From the NCBI GenBank assembly GCA_015075425.1, contig JABTUL010000001.1:1426001-1490000 (forward strand): DNA of 64,000 nt, given 5' to 3'. Under the pieces are notes generated by a model, which worked only from the letters and a program-made list of their open reading frames with translations, was not told where the DNA came from and searched no databases. How positions within the stretch are numbered: position 1 is the first letter of the stretch; each line of letters opens with the position of its first letter. Shown here in pieces: positions 41,269-50,314 of this stretch. The position numbers were made by a program, and so were the translations under genes. The stretch is from Spirochaetales bacterium (lineage in GTDB: Bacteria; Spirochaetota; Leptospiria; Leptospirales; Leptonemataceae).

Positions 41269-41646
41269 TCAGTGATTGTATCGCTCTGAGCGCTTTATCC
41301 AGCGATCCAGATCCTTTTCTTTTAAATCCAGAGGGCTTCCGGGATGGATGATTCGTGCAGCACATTTTTCCGCTGCACGTACCAGATCCCTGAAAGGTCC
41401 ACCACGGGCATTTTTGACGATCGCCTTTTTATTTGCATTGTAAGTAAAGATATTACTATTGATCATTATGCATTCACCACAGCCTGTGCATAAATCGGTC
41501 TGGATCCATGGTTCATCGGAGGCAATAGTCCGGGTGAGATTTGCGGCAGGCTTTTCATCCCGACTGGCTGTTTCAACAGTGTGTTCCATCTGTAGTAGAT
41601 TTTCTACTACAGTTCGTAAGGCAATTTTAAGTTCCTGCTCTTCCAT
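41269..41646 (-). CDS. single-cluster [4Fe-4S] ferredoxin
   Basis: The 125-residue protein has CTGCGECIMINSNIF and, later, AAEKCAARIIHPG. Together these supply a CxxCxxC...C set for one [4Fe-4S] cluster, with Pro replaced by His-Pro after the last Cys. A 45-residue N-terminal extension of unknown role is rich in charged residues. It lies six bases downstream of rnfA and before the FNR gene, so it probably carries electrons among PFOR, Rnf and FNR. Confidence 0.85.
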   Translation of the reverse strand: MEEQELKIALRTVVENLLQMEHTVETASRDEKPAANLTRTIASDEPWIQTDLCTGCGECIMINSNIFTYNANKKAIVKNARGGPFRDLVRAAEKCAARIIHPGSPLDLKEKDLDRWIKRSERYNH

Positions 41647-41652
41647 TGTTCT

Positions 41653-42231
41653 TCAGCCGGCCATTCCAGCAAAACCCATAAAGGCCATAGAAAGGATTCC
41701 GGCCAGTATCAAAGTCAAGGCCGCACCGCGAAAGATACGGGGCGGATCAGAGAGTTCTACTTCCTCGCGGAGTGTAGCCATGAGGATCAGCGCCAGAGTG
41801 AATCCAGCCCCGGCACCCAGGGCAAAGACAGCCGACTCCATCAAATTGTATTCGCGATTGGTTTGAAAAAGAGCCACACCCAGAATGGCACAATTGGTGG
41901 TAATCAAGGGCAGAAAGATCCCCAGAGCTTCAAAGAGGGCGGGCGATGTTTTTTTTAGAAACATTTCGACAAGCTGTACCGTGGCGGCAATGACTGTGAT
42001 ATAGGCTATCAATTGGAGATACAGAGCATCCAGGAGAACCAGAAGGTAGTGGATGCCGCTTGCAGACAGGGAACTGACCAGCATGACAAAAATAACGGCC
42101 AGACCCATGCGGCTGGCCGTTGCCACCTTACCGGATACACCGAGGAATGGGCAGATGCCCAGAAAGTAGCTGAGTACAAAGTTGTTTACCAGGCAGGCAT
42201 TGATGAAGATATTTCCTAAAGATTCAAACAT
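41653..42231 (-). CDS. rnfA: Rnf complex subunit A
   Basis: About 192 residues from ATG 42231 (MFESLGNIFINACLVNNF) with AAGGAG upstream; the longer open frame to 42300 is unsupported. Six membrane helices match RnfA/NqrE, including FLGICPFLGVSGK and ITTNCAILGVALF, with the conserved Cys residues thought to hold an FeS centre in the membrane. It overlaps rnfE by eight bases. It is part of the ion channel of the ferredoxin:NAD+ oxidoreductase. Confidence 0.94.
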   Translation of the reverse strand: MFESLGNIFINACLVNNFVLSYFLGICPFLGVSGKVATASRMGLAVIFVMLVSSLSASGIHYLLVLLDALYLQLIAYITVIAATVQLVEMFLKKTSPALFEALGIFLPLITTNCAILGVALFQTNREYNLMESAVFALGAGAGFTLALILMATLREEVELSDPPRIFRGAALTLILAGILSMAFMGFAGMAG

Positions 42232-42838
42232 GCTTTGCTCCTTTCTTATCCCCGATCCAGCTGTAGAGGAGCAGAAAAAAACCAAGAACAAAAAAACCAC
42301 CCCCCGGCAGGATCATGATGACCCAGGGTTCAAAGGAGTCTCCGAGGATCGGATAGTTAAGCAGGGAACCAGAGCCGAGTAATTCTCGCACCACCCCCAT
42401 GGCAATGATTGCCAGACCAAAACCTGCTCCAGTTCCGGCGGCATCGAGCAGGGAAGGGAGTACGGGATTTCTGGAAGCAAAGGCTTCCTGACGTCCGAGA
42501 ATATTACAATTGACAACGATCAGTGCCAGGAAAGCACCCAGGTTGCGGTGGATCTCCAGACTGAAGGCCTGGATCAGATATTCTGCCATCGTTACAAAAG
42601 TCGCTATAATCAAAATAAAAGATGCTATACGAATTGGCCCGGGGATCCAGTGGCGCAGAGTGGAAACCAGTAAACTGGAAAAAAGAAGCACTCCGAGTGT
42701 GGCCAGGGCCATGGCGATGGCGTTGGAAACGGAATTGGAAACGGCGAGGACGGGGCACAGTCCAAGCAGTTGTGCGAGTACCGGATTTTCCCGCCAGATG
42801 CCCCGGGAAAGAACCTGGCCTGGGGGTAATTCAGTCAT
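42224..42838 (-). CDS. rnfE: Rnf complex subunit E
   Basis: About 204 residues from ATG 42838 (MTELPPGQVL) with GAGGTG upstream. It is homologous to RnfA but from the E/NqrD branch: NPVLAQLLGLCPVLAVSNSV and VVNCNILGRQEAFASRNP, in six helices. RnfA and RnfE pack as an inverted pair that sandwiches an FeS centre. It lies between rnfG and rnfA with short overlaps on both sides. Confidence 0.94.
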   Translation of the reverse strand: MTELPPGQVLSRGIWRENPVLAQLLGLCPVLAVSNSVSNAIAMALATLGVLLFSSLLVSTLRHWIPGPIRIASFILIIATFVTMAEYLIQAFSLEIHRNLGAFLALIVVNCNILGRQEAFASRNPVLPSLLDAAGTGAGFGLAIIAMGVVRELLGSGSLLNYPILGDSFEPWVIMILPGGGFFVLGFFLLLYSWIGDKKGAKHV

Positions 42839-43478
42839 GATCACCTCTTCTGGCCCAAACACGTCTGACTTCTGGCAGGGCCTTTGCAGCACTGGTATTG
42901 ATGATGGTCACCACGGCGCGGGAGGAAATGGTAGCACCGGTTATACCATCGAGTTCGTGTCCTTTTTTACTCCTACCTGGTGAAGCCAGGACCAGTGGAG
43001 AAAAATAGCTGTTTTCCGTGAGCTTTACTTCGCGGTTTCTAAAGTTAGCCAGAAAGGCTGGATCTTTTCCGATTTTATCGCCCAGTCCAGGGGTTTCTTT
43101 ACTTTCCATTATGTGAATTCCTGTAAGAGTTTCAGATGCGGGGTCGTAGCCGTAGAGAAGGACGATTTTATCCTGGAAGCCACTGCCACTGGCCTCAATG
43201 ACAAATCCGGTCGATTTTTCTCCAGCCAGGCTTTCGAAAATTCGTAGATCGCCTTTTTCCGCCAATCCATCGCTAAGGATTCCCTGACTCAGTCGAAAGT
43301 GCCGGATCTTTTGCGTTTGTGGAATGATTTTGCGTATGGCCTGCTCGAGATCAAGAGCCCGGCTCTGTTTTATAACAGGTTCAGTCAGATAATAGATCAA
43401 AACCAGCCCGGCTCCACAAAAAGTGGAGAGGAGGGTTAGAGTAAGGATCAGGCGGAGATTTTCGAGATTAGCTGCCAT
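42831..43478 (-). CDS. rnfG: Rnf complex subunit G
   Basis: About 215 residues from ATG 43478 (MAANLENLRLIL). One N-terminal membrane helix precedes an FMN-binding domain with DGITGATISSRAVV, in which the Thr receives covalent FMN. KETPGLGDKI is also typical. It relays electrons on the outer side of the membrane. It overlaps the rnfD end by 11 bases and rnfE by eight. Confidence 0.94.
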   Translation of the reverse strand: MAANLENLRLILTLTLLSTFCGAGLVLIYYLTEPVIKQSRALDLEQAIRKIIPQTQKIRHFRLSQGILSDGLAEKGDLRIFESLAGEKSTGFVIEASGSGFQDKIVLLYGYDPASETLTGIHIMESKETPGLGDKIGKDPAFLANFRNREVKLTENSYFSPLVLASPGRSKKGHELDGITGATISSRAVVTIINTSAAKALPEVRRVWARRGDHD

Positions 43479-44460
43479 AGACCCGGTTTTCGGTGAATCG
43501 ATTGATGAGCGGTGTACAGGCGTTGCCCAGAAGAATGGCATACATCACACCTTCAGGGAGGCCTCCGTAGGAGCGGATCAGGAAAGTAACAAAGCCAATG
43601 AAGATCCCATAGACAAACATCCCTTTATGAGTCAAAGGTGAAGTGACCGGATCGGTGGCCAGGAAAAAGGCCCCGAGAGCCAGACCGCCCGAAAGCAGTT
43701 GAAAAAGAAAATCGGCATAACGCACAGGGTCGATCTGATGGGATACAAAACCACACAATGCAACGGACATAAGGATGCTCGCTGGAATCCGCCAATTGGA
43801 CAGCCCCTTAAAAGCCAGGTAGCTGCCACAAACGGCAATCAGGGCAAAGGAAGTTTCTCCCAGGCTGCCGGAAACCTGTCCGCTCAGCAAGAGCCAGGAG
43901 TCCGCAGTTTGACCTTCGAATTTCTGACTGGCCAGAGCGGTGGCTGCGGTAAGACCATCATATTGTGGCCTTAGAAAAGGCAGAGTCAAAGTTGCAGCTG
44001 GCACTGCAAAAAAATCGGCCTGCGGTTCCTGCCATCTTGTCATTGCGCCCGGAAATGCGGCCAGAAGAAAAGCGCGTCCCACAAGAGACGGATTGAACGG
44101 ATTCTGTCCCAGGCCACCAAAAACAAGTTTTCCTGCGGCGATGGACACGGCGCTTCCCACGGCGGCCATCCAGAGGGGAAGACCGGGTGGCAGGGTAAGG
44201 GCAAAAAGGATGGCCGTTACGACAGCAGAGTAATCGCCGAGGGTGGAAGCTTTGCTCTGGAGTCGGTTGAAAAACCACTCGGTGCCAAGGGAAAAGAAAA
44301 GGGCAGTCAAAAGGAGCAGGATTGCGGCGACTCCAAAAAGGTAGGCGCTGAAAACACAGACGGGTAAAAGGGAGAAGCAAAGTCGGCGCATGATGACAGG
44401 CGTGCTCTCCGGACGATGCAGATGGGGAGCTGTCCGGATATGCAATGCTTCTTGTATCAT
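43468..44460 (-). CDS. rnfD: Rnf complex subunit D
   Basis: About 330 residues from ATG 44460, coupled to rnfC by ATGA. The frame upstream to 44547 overlaps rnfC and is not used. It is a multi-helix membrane protein with GGLGQNPFNPSLVGRAFLL and the FMN-attachment region, DGLTAATALASQ, and a final TDPVTSPLTHKGMFVYG. In the first of these motifs relatives have the covalent FMN at SGAT/TGAT; here it is TAAT, so check it. RnfD is part of the ion-translocating core. Confidence 0.92.
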   Translation of the reverse strand: MIQEALHIRTAPHLHRPESTPVIMRRLCFSLLPVCVFSAYLFGVAAILLLLTALFFSLGTEWFFNRLQSKASTLGDYSAVVTAILFALTLPPGLPLWMAAVGSAVSIAAGKLVFGGLGQNPFNPSLVGRAFLLAAFPGAMTRWQEPQADFFAVPAATLTLPFLRPQYDGLTAATALASQKFEGQTADSWLLLSGQVSGSLGETSFALIAVCGSYLAFKGLSNWRIPASILMSVALCGFVSHQIDPVRYADFLFQLLSGGLALGAFFLATDPVTSPLTHKGMFVYGIFIGFVTFLIRSYGGLPEGVMYAILLGNACTPLINRFTENRVYGS

Positions 44461-45767
44461 CCCTTTTTCCTGAGTTGCTTCTTGGCCATGCGAAAGTGCT
44501 GTACCAGAGGGATGCGCGAAGGGCAAACATAGCTGCAGCAACCGCATTCAAAACAATCAAACAGATGATAGGACTCGGCCATTTCCAAAAAACGATCCTT
44601 CAATGCCAGCATGCCCATTTTACCGGGATTTAAGTGCAGCGGACAGGCTTGAAGGCATGCCCCGCAACGGATGCACGGCTTCGTTTCTTCTTTTGATCCT
44701 GTTGCAAGGACAAGAATGCCGGAAATAGCTTTGGTGACGGAAGTGGAAAGCCTGGCGATTGAGAGCCCCATCATGGGCCCGCCGCTGATAACCTCTGTGG
44801 CATCATCTGTGATTCCAACCGTCTCCAGGAGAAAATCAAGCGGCGTGCCGATGGGTACCAGATAATTTCCGGCCTGTTTGACTCCCGGCCCGCTGACGGT
44901 AATGACGCGTTCGATGAGCCCGTTACCGGCAGGAACAAGAAGCGCGATTTCTGCCAGGGTGGAAACATTGGACACGAGAATGCCCAGATCCAGAGGTAGC
45001 TGGCCGGGCTTTAGTTCCATCCCGAGGAGAGCGGCCAGGAGGATCTTTTCTGCCCCCTGGGGGTAGCGGGAGGGAAGAACCTGGACTTCTATACCAGGAG
45101 GCGCTTGATTCAGGGCGGTCCTCAGGGCTGCAATCGCATCCGGTTTGTTGTCTTCAACAGCAATGATGGCCCGCTCAGCTCCGGCTGCATGTATGGCAAT
45201 GGCTGCGCCGTCTATGATCCGGTCCGGCATTTCGACCATAACCCGGTGGTCCGCTGTGAGGTAGGGTTCACATTCGCATCCATTGATGATGAGGGTGTGG
45301 ATGCGTTTTTCGCCCGGAGCAAATTTGACGTGCGTCGGGAAGGCCGCACCGCCCAGTCCGACCATGCCTGCACCTTGAATCCGTACCACAATTTCTTCCG
45401 CTTTCCATTGCAGCGGATCGTCTTTTTTCTTCTCTGCGAGGATTTGTGGGTCTCCCGGCCAGGCCTTGATGCTGATGCCTTCTTTCATTTCTCCGGACAG
45501 GGAAGGAAAGAGTCCCACCTGTTGCACCTGGCCGTTCACCGGTGAATGCATGGGGACTGAGAAAAAGCCATCGGCACGGGCGATGCACTCTCCGCGTTCC
45601 ACCTCCTGTCCTGGACGGACGAGTGGGATGGCCGGATTTCCTGTGTGCTGAGAGCATAAAATGGTGAATACATCCGCAAAGGGAAGACGCCGGATAGGCA
45701 AGGCTGCGGTTCGCTCTTTGTGGTGCGGCAGGTTCACTCCACCCTGAAAAGCGGACCGGGAAAACAT
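44457..45767 (-). CDS. rnfC: Rnf complex subunit C
   Basis: The 436-residue peripheral subunit oxidises or reduces NAD(H). It has GVNLPHHKERTA at the start, the FMN/NADH-binding GMVGLGGAAFPTHVK, INGCECEPYLTAD, and two [4Fe-4S] ferredoxin sets, CIRCGACLQACPLHLNP and CFECGCCSYVCPSRIP. The start shares one base with the PFOR stop. It is intact and typical. In the complex it takes electrons from RnfB and passes them to NAD+. Confidence 0.95.
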   Translation of the reverse strand: MFSRSAFQGGVNLPHHKERTAALPIRRLPFADVFTILCSQHTGNPAIPLVRPGQEVERGECIARADGFFSVPMHSPVNGQVQQVGLFPSLSGEMKEGISIKAWPGDPQILAEKKKDDPLQWKAEEIVVRIQGAGMVGLGGAAFPTHVKFAPGEKRIHTLIINGCECEPYLTADHRVMVEMPDRIIDGAAIAIHAAGAERAIIAVEDNKPDAIAALRTALNQAPPGIEVQVLPSRYPQGAEKILLAALLGMELKPGQLPLDLGILVSNVSTLAEIALLVPAGNGLIERVITVSGPGVKQAGNYLVPIGTPLDFLLETVGITDDATEVISGGPMMGLSIARLSTSVTKAISGILVLATGSKEETKPCIRCGACLQACPLHLNPGKMGMLALKDRFLEMAESYHLFDCFECGCCSYVCPSRIPLVQHFRMAKKQLRKKG

Positions 45768-48700
45768 CAGGCTTTCCGCGCCAGGGCAACAAGTGAGTTG
45801 GTGAAGCGTTCGATCATTTCGGATTGCACCTGCTTGCGCAGCCCCTGCTCATCAAAGGGTTCAAGATCCAGGCGCGCGATATTTTTTAGCATACGGAAGT
45901 AATTACGCCGATCTTCACAGGATTGGACGATCATCTCTGATACAATCACGCGGATGAGCTCTTGCTTTTTACTTATGGCCCAGATGAAAGGAAAGAGTCC
46001 TTCACGATCGACGCTATCTTTGTCCAGGTAATCAATGAGCGGGATCATCGATGCGTTCCAGCTTTCCCGGGGGGCCGTGCGAAAGTGGCGGGCGAAGCGT
46101 GCTTCGGTCAGGGCAAAATCTGCAAAGGTTACCGGCAGGCGCAGAGTTTCTTCCTGACCGGTTTCCGACAGGTATTTGAGGTCATAAGCGGGCCAGTCCT
46201 GGTCAAGGTCGGGATTCCCGGAGAGGTCCAGGCATTCAGAAAGCGACGGGCCACGGTCGGGATTGTATTTGATCAACGGGTAAGCGCGCGATTCCAGAGC
46301 CAGGCGCGCCTGCCTGGTGGCCACATCATCGGCTGTGCCATGTTCCGGCGGGCAGTTACAATAGACATTAAACAGGGCGGGGCGGCGGCTGCGCAGACCT
46401 TCTATAAAACCTTCCAGTAAATGGCCGACACTGGCCTGGCTTCCCTGCAGGACATAGCTTGTGCGATGAGCTATAGCAATCAGAGCAATTTCTTTACGAA
46501 TTTCTTCCTTGCCCTGGCGGGCGCGGCCATAGGCCGCCATATCGGAGATTTGCCCGGTGAAGCCGGAAGTACAGGCCTGCCCGCCAGTATTGGAATAAAC
46601 CTGAGTATCGAGAGCCAGCACTTTGACAGGCATACCGGACATCATGAGTCGTGATAGATTCTGAAAACCAATGTCGTACAGGGCGCCATCGCCGCCAATG
46701 ACGGCAAGTGGTGGGCAGAGCAGGTATTCTTCTTCCGTAAAGTCGCGCCAGGTTAAGTAGGTAAAATCCGGCCGTTTCTCCACAGGATTGGCCAGCCAGC
46801 GGGCAAGACGAATGGTTTTGAAGCCATCGGCCATTTTCTGCATATGTCCCTCAAAAACACCCATCGCCATCGAGGGCGCATCCTGGAAGAGGTGGTTAAC
46901 CCAGGGAAAGGGATACGGATTTATGGGGTAGGTGGATCCCCAGACAGAAGAACAACCCGTAGCATTCACAGCTCCCAGAGCGGTCCGTCCCTGACCGGTG
47001 ATTCCCTCTGTATATTTAGAATGTAATTCCTTTAGTTTAGTTACTGTTGTAGCCAGTTCTTTAAGTCTCCCGACGTCAAGGGGTTCTCCCTGAGCCAGTC
47101 TGGCGGACAGGTCAAAAGCGTGGACTTCTTCTTTATGGATACTGGCAAGAGCAGCTTCCAGTTCTCGGGGATTGATTTCTCCAAGGAGGCTCTGCTGCAT
47201 TTGCCGTTCCAGTTTTTCGATCAGATCCTGGATGTGAATGAGGTGCTGTTTCACCCGCTTCTGCATGAGTGCGGTAACCGTGGCAGTGAAGAGATGAAGG
47301 ACCGTCTTCTCGGCACAGCCAAGACAGGCCCCGTCGCCACCGCTCATCGAGTTGTAGATGCTTTTGTTCAGCAACAGGGTTTCCAGCGCTCCCACGCCCT
47401 CTTCGAGATCATCAATGCGCTGAAATCGTTCCTGCACTTCCGGCAGATCCAGCCAGAAGTCCCAACCAGCCTTCTGTTCCTTCGTGCGCTCACGGGTCTG
47501 GGGAATGGCCACCAGAGCATCGTCGCTACAAACAGCGACGCACTCCATGCAACCCTTGCAGGTGTACGGATTGATGGTAATGGAAAGAAGGCCACCCTTG
47601 CCTGGCTGCTGCTCGTCCGGCAGTGTGAAGAACGGCCGGGTCAAAGCAAAGTCAAAACCGTTCCATTCTTCACGAAAGGCCTGAACTTCCCGCCGCAATG
47701 CTTCGCGTCCGATTTCCTGCTCGGCGGCAATCTGTTCCTCAAGGGCACGGTCCAGATGCGTCAGCACCGTCTTCTCTTCTCCTCCTTCCTTACAGAGCTG
47801 GTAGAGGCGTTTTTCGAGCGGGCGTAGCACCCTTTGCAGATGCTCGCAGCTGTGCCCCTTTTTTTGCAAACGAGAGACAACCGTGAAAAAGATCTCCCCC
47901 ACTTCATGAACAAGTCCGGGGATGGCAGTATCCGGGCAGGCCGTCCAGCAATGCCCGCACCCGGTGCAGCGATCCGCCTTCCACTGCGGCACTTCAAAGC
48001 GGATCTCTGTCATATCCTTGAAGACGCCCGTTGAGGCCGGTATGGCCGAAACGGCCATAGAGGGCGAGGCCGGCAGGCTGGCCGGATTCCCGGCACGGTA
48101 GAACATTCCCGTGTCCTCCCAGAAATGATGGATGTCACTTTCCCGGTCTTTACTCTGTGGCATGGATTTGAGCATGATGGGCAGCTTGCGTGCTGCCTCC
48201 ACAGCCGGTGGAATATCACTCCCTGTAAGGGCAGGTCGGTGCTCAAGTAGCCGGCATTCTTGATAACCGCGCAGAACGACGCGCAAATTATCTTCCACAA
48301 TCCTGCGACCCTTGCTGCCAAATTTCTGCTCTAACTTTTGCTCGATCATCTGGAAGAGTCCAGCCTCGGTAAGTCCTTTCTTTTGAAAGATTTCCAGATC
48401 CCGGGTTGCCTGGAAAAATGCGCCCTGAAAGGCCATTCCCTGCATGCGGTACTGTAGTTCGGCGTCCGTTGCTTCTGCCCGGGCTATCTTGAAAGCATCC
48501 AGATAGTAGAGCTGAATTTCATTTTTAACGATGACCTTCTGATAGTACGCCGGTATGCTTTCCCAGACCTGATCCGGATCTCCCAGATCGCTCTGGATAA
48601 TAAAGATACCTTTTTTTCGCAGTCCAGCCAGGGGATTGGAGTGAGAGAATACATGCGGATCCGGGGAAAGCACTGCATCCACAAAATGAAATTCACAATT

Positions 48701-50314
48701 CACGGCAATGGGCTGCGGGGCCACGGCCAGATAGTAAGTTGTGGGCTGGCCCTTTTTTTCTGAACCGTAGCGCGGGTTGGCTTTCACATGAAAATCCAGC
48801 AGAGTGGCCAGAGTCATGGTCAGATTTTTCCCCGTAGCCATGGCTCCCCAGCCACCGACAGAATGGATACGGACGGCTATGGATCCTTCCGGCATGAGAC
48901 CAGGATTCTCCGAGCCTTTCACGGTCAATTTAGCAAGGTCGGGATAGTTCTCGCGCAAGCTGTCATTGGCAATCTCTCCCTTGGGACCGGCGGGGTTGCT
49001 GCTTAAAAAATCAATAGATAAATAGAATTGTCTTTCCCCGCGCCCACCGGGCAACATATTTTCTACCGCACCAATGATATCGCCGGGCTGCAGGTCGCGC
49101 GATCCGAGTCCAAAGGATCCGGAGTAGAGTCGGGGCATTTCTTCCGGTCGAATCGTCGCATAGCCGGGAAAGGCATCGCCCTGCAGGCTGTTTTCCAGGC
49201 AGCGCGAAAGAGTGGCCCGTATTTCCCGCATCAAGGGCTGGTCCACGGCGAGCGGTTGATCGACCCGCTCAAGAACTGTGACCCCTTTGCGGCCCTTTAA
49301 GAGGATTCCCAGCAGATCAGCCGGGAAGGGACGGAACATAACCAGATTGACCACGCCGATGCGAAGGCCACGACTTTCTGATAGATATTCGGACACAGCT
49401 TCTGCGTTGGCCACCACGCTTCCCTGGCCGATGATTAAATAATCCGCCTCGGGATGAATGGCCATGACACGCGCATAGGCGCGACCTGTGAGCGCGGCAA
49501 ACTCCCGCATGGCCATATCTGTGAGCTCTGGCAGGTGAGCAAAAAAATAGGGACGCTGGGCGGCCACGCTCTGCATGTAGGATTCTTGGTTTTGTACTGT
49601 ACCCAGCATGCGTGCATTGTCCACGTCCCAGGCGACGGGGATGCGGCGTCTTCGCTGGCCAAAGAGCATGCGTTGTGCCGGTGTGGGACAATCGATCCAG
49701 TCGTCCGGACGGCCCAGATATTCGGCAATGAGTTCCCGTTCCGGTAGCCGGATGCTCTCCATTACATGGGTGGTCAAGAAACCATCCTGAGCGACTATTC
49801 CGGGATTCAGGGCCAGTTCCGCAATGCGATGAGCGATTACATTGAGATCCGCCGCTTCCTGTACACCCTTCGCAAAAAGCTGAAAAAACCCCGTATCATC
49901 GATGGCATGATAGTCGTCATGGGCTGCATGCACGTTGAGCGTCGCTTTGGTCATGGCCCGGCAACCCATATTGAGCACGTAGGTCAGCCTTTTGCCCACA
50001 GCTGCATAAAGTGACTCATGCATGTAGGCGATCCCCTGGCCGGAGGAGAAATTGGTGGAACGCATTCCGGTGAGGGAGAGGCCGGCGGTGACAGCGGCGG
50101 CTGCATGTTCCCCTTCAGGTTCTATGAAAACCAGCGGCCGCCCGGAAATGTTCAGATGGCCGGCCGCAGTTTCTGCAGCCCAGTATTCGCCCATCTGCGT
50201 GGAAGGCGTAATGGGATAGGCACCGGCAGCATCCGATGATTCTCTTTCGCACATGACAACGGCTGTATTGCCGTCCATGACACTCGGGATTCCAGGATAG
50301 CGGGGTTCTTTCAC
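45767..50314 (-). CDS. giant pyruvate:ferredoxin oxidoreductase (PFOR)
   Basis: The 1515-residue protein is about 300 residues longer than usual PFOR/NifJ (about 1170-1200). The order is: POR N-terminal domain (AGAYPITPSTQMGEY, FIEPEGEHAA), domain II, gamma domain (HSVGGWGAMATGKNL, about 485), a first cluster CTGCGHCWTACP (783-794), and a second cluster CKGCMECVAVCS (919-930). Then come CLGC (997-1000) and the thiamine-diphosphate domain (ATGCSSVWGSTYP, IGGDGALYDIG, SNTGGQACT). Extra charged, helical segments lie between the clusters and after CLGC (about 1015-1100). It oxidises pyruvate to acetyl-CoA and CO2 with ferredoxin as acceptor; other 2-oxoacids are possible. It lies inside the rnf operon, coupled by ATGA to rnfB. 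Confidence 0.92.
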   Translation of the reverse strand: MKEPRYPGIPSVMDGNTAVVMCERESSDAAGAYPITPSTQMGEYWAAETAAGHLNISGRPLVFIEPEGEHAAAAVTAGLSLTGMRSTNFSSGQGIAYMHESLYAAVGKRLTYVLNMGCRAMTKATLNVHAAHDDYHAIDDTGFFQLFAKGVQEAADLNVIAHRIAELALNPGIVAQDGFLTTHVMESIRLPERELIAEYLGRPDDWIDCPTPAQRMLFGQRRRRIPVAWDVDNARMLGTVQNQESYMQSVAAQRPYFFAHLPELTDMAMREFAALTGRAYARVMAIHPEADYLIIGQGSVVANAEAVSEYLSESRGLRIGVVNLVMFRPFPADLLGILLKGRKGVTVLERVDQPLAVDQPLMREIRATLSRCLENSLQGDAFPGYATIRPEEMPRLYSGSFGLGSRDLQPGDIIGAVENMLPGGRGERQFYLSIDFLSSNPAGPKGEIANDSLRENYPDLAKLTVKGSENPGLMPEGSIAVRIHSVGGWGAMATGKNLTMTLATLLDFHVKANPRYGSEKKGQPTTYYLAVAPQPIAVNCEFHFVDAVLSPDPHVFSHSNPLAGLRKKGIFIIQSDLGDPDQVWESIPAYYQKVIVKNEIQLYYLDAFKIARAEATDAELQYRMQGMAFQGAFFQATRDLEIFQKKGLTEAGLFQMIEQKLEQKFGSKGRRIVEDNLRVVLRGYQECRLLEHRPALTGSDIPPAVEAARKLPIMLKSMPQSKDRESDIHHFWEDTGMFYRAGNPASLPASPSMAVSAIPASTGVFKDMTEIRFEVPQWKADRCTGCGHCWTACPDTAIPGLVHEVGEIFFTVVSRLQKKGHSCEHLQRVLRPLEKRLYQLCKEGGEEKTVLTHLDRALEEQIAAEQEIGREALRREVQAFREEWNGFDFALTRPFFTLPDEQQPGKGGLLSITINPYTCKGCMECVAVCSDDALVAIPQTRERTKEQKAGWDFWLDLPEVQERFQRIDDLEEGVGALETLLLNKSIYNSMSGGDGACLGCAEKTVLHLFTATVTALMQKRVKQHLIHIQDLIEKLERQMQQSLLGEINPRELEAALASIHKEEVHAFDLSARLAQGEPLDVGRLKELATTVTKLKELHSKYTEGITGQGRTALGAVNATGCSSVWGSTYPINPYPFPWVNHLFQDAPSMAMGVFEGHMQKMADGFKTIRLARWLANPVEKRPDFTYLTWRDFTEEEYLLCPPLAVIGGDGALYDIGFQNLSRLMMSGMPVKVLALDTQVYSNTGGQACTSGFTGQISDMAAYGRARQGKEEIRKEIALIAIAHRTSYVLQGSQASVGHLLEGFIEGLRSRRPALFNVYCNCPPEHGTADDVATRQARLALESRAYPLIKYNPDRGPSLSECLDLSGNPDLDQDWPAYDLKYLSETGQEETLRLPVTFADFALTEARFARHFRTAPRESWNASMIPLIDYLDKDSVDREGLFPFIWAISKKQELIRVIVSEMIVQSCEDRRNYFRMLKNIARLDLEPFDEQGLRKQVQSEMIERFTNSLVALARKA

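Noticed and set aside
47120-47827. Plus-strand ORF of 235 residues opposite the PFOR gene
   Set aside because: It is antisense to the FeS and insertion region of PFOR; no domain, no ribosome-binding site and no neighbours on that strand.
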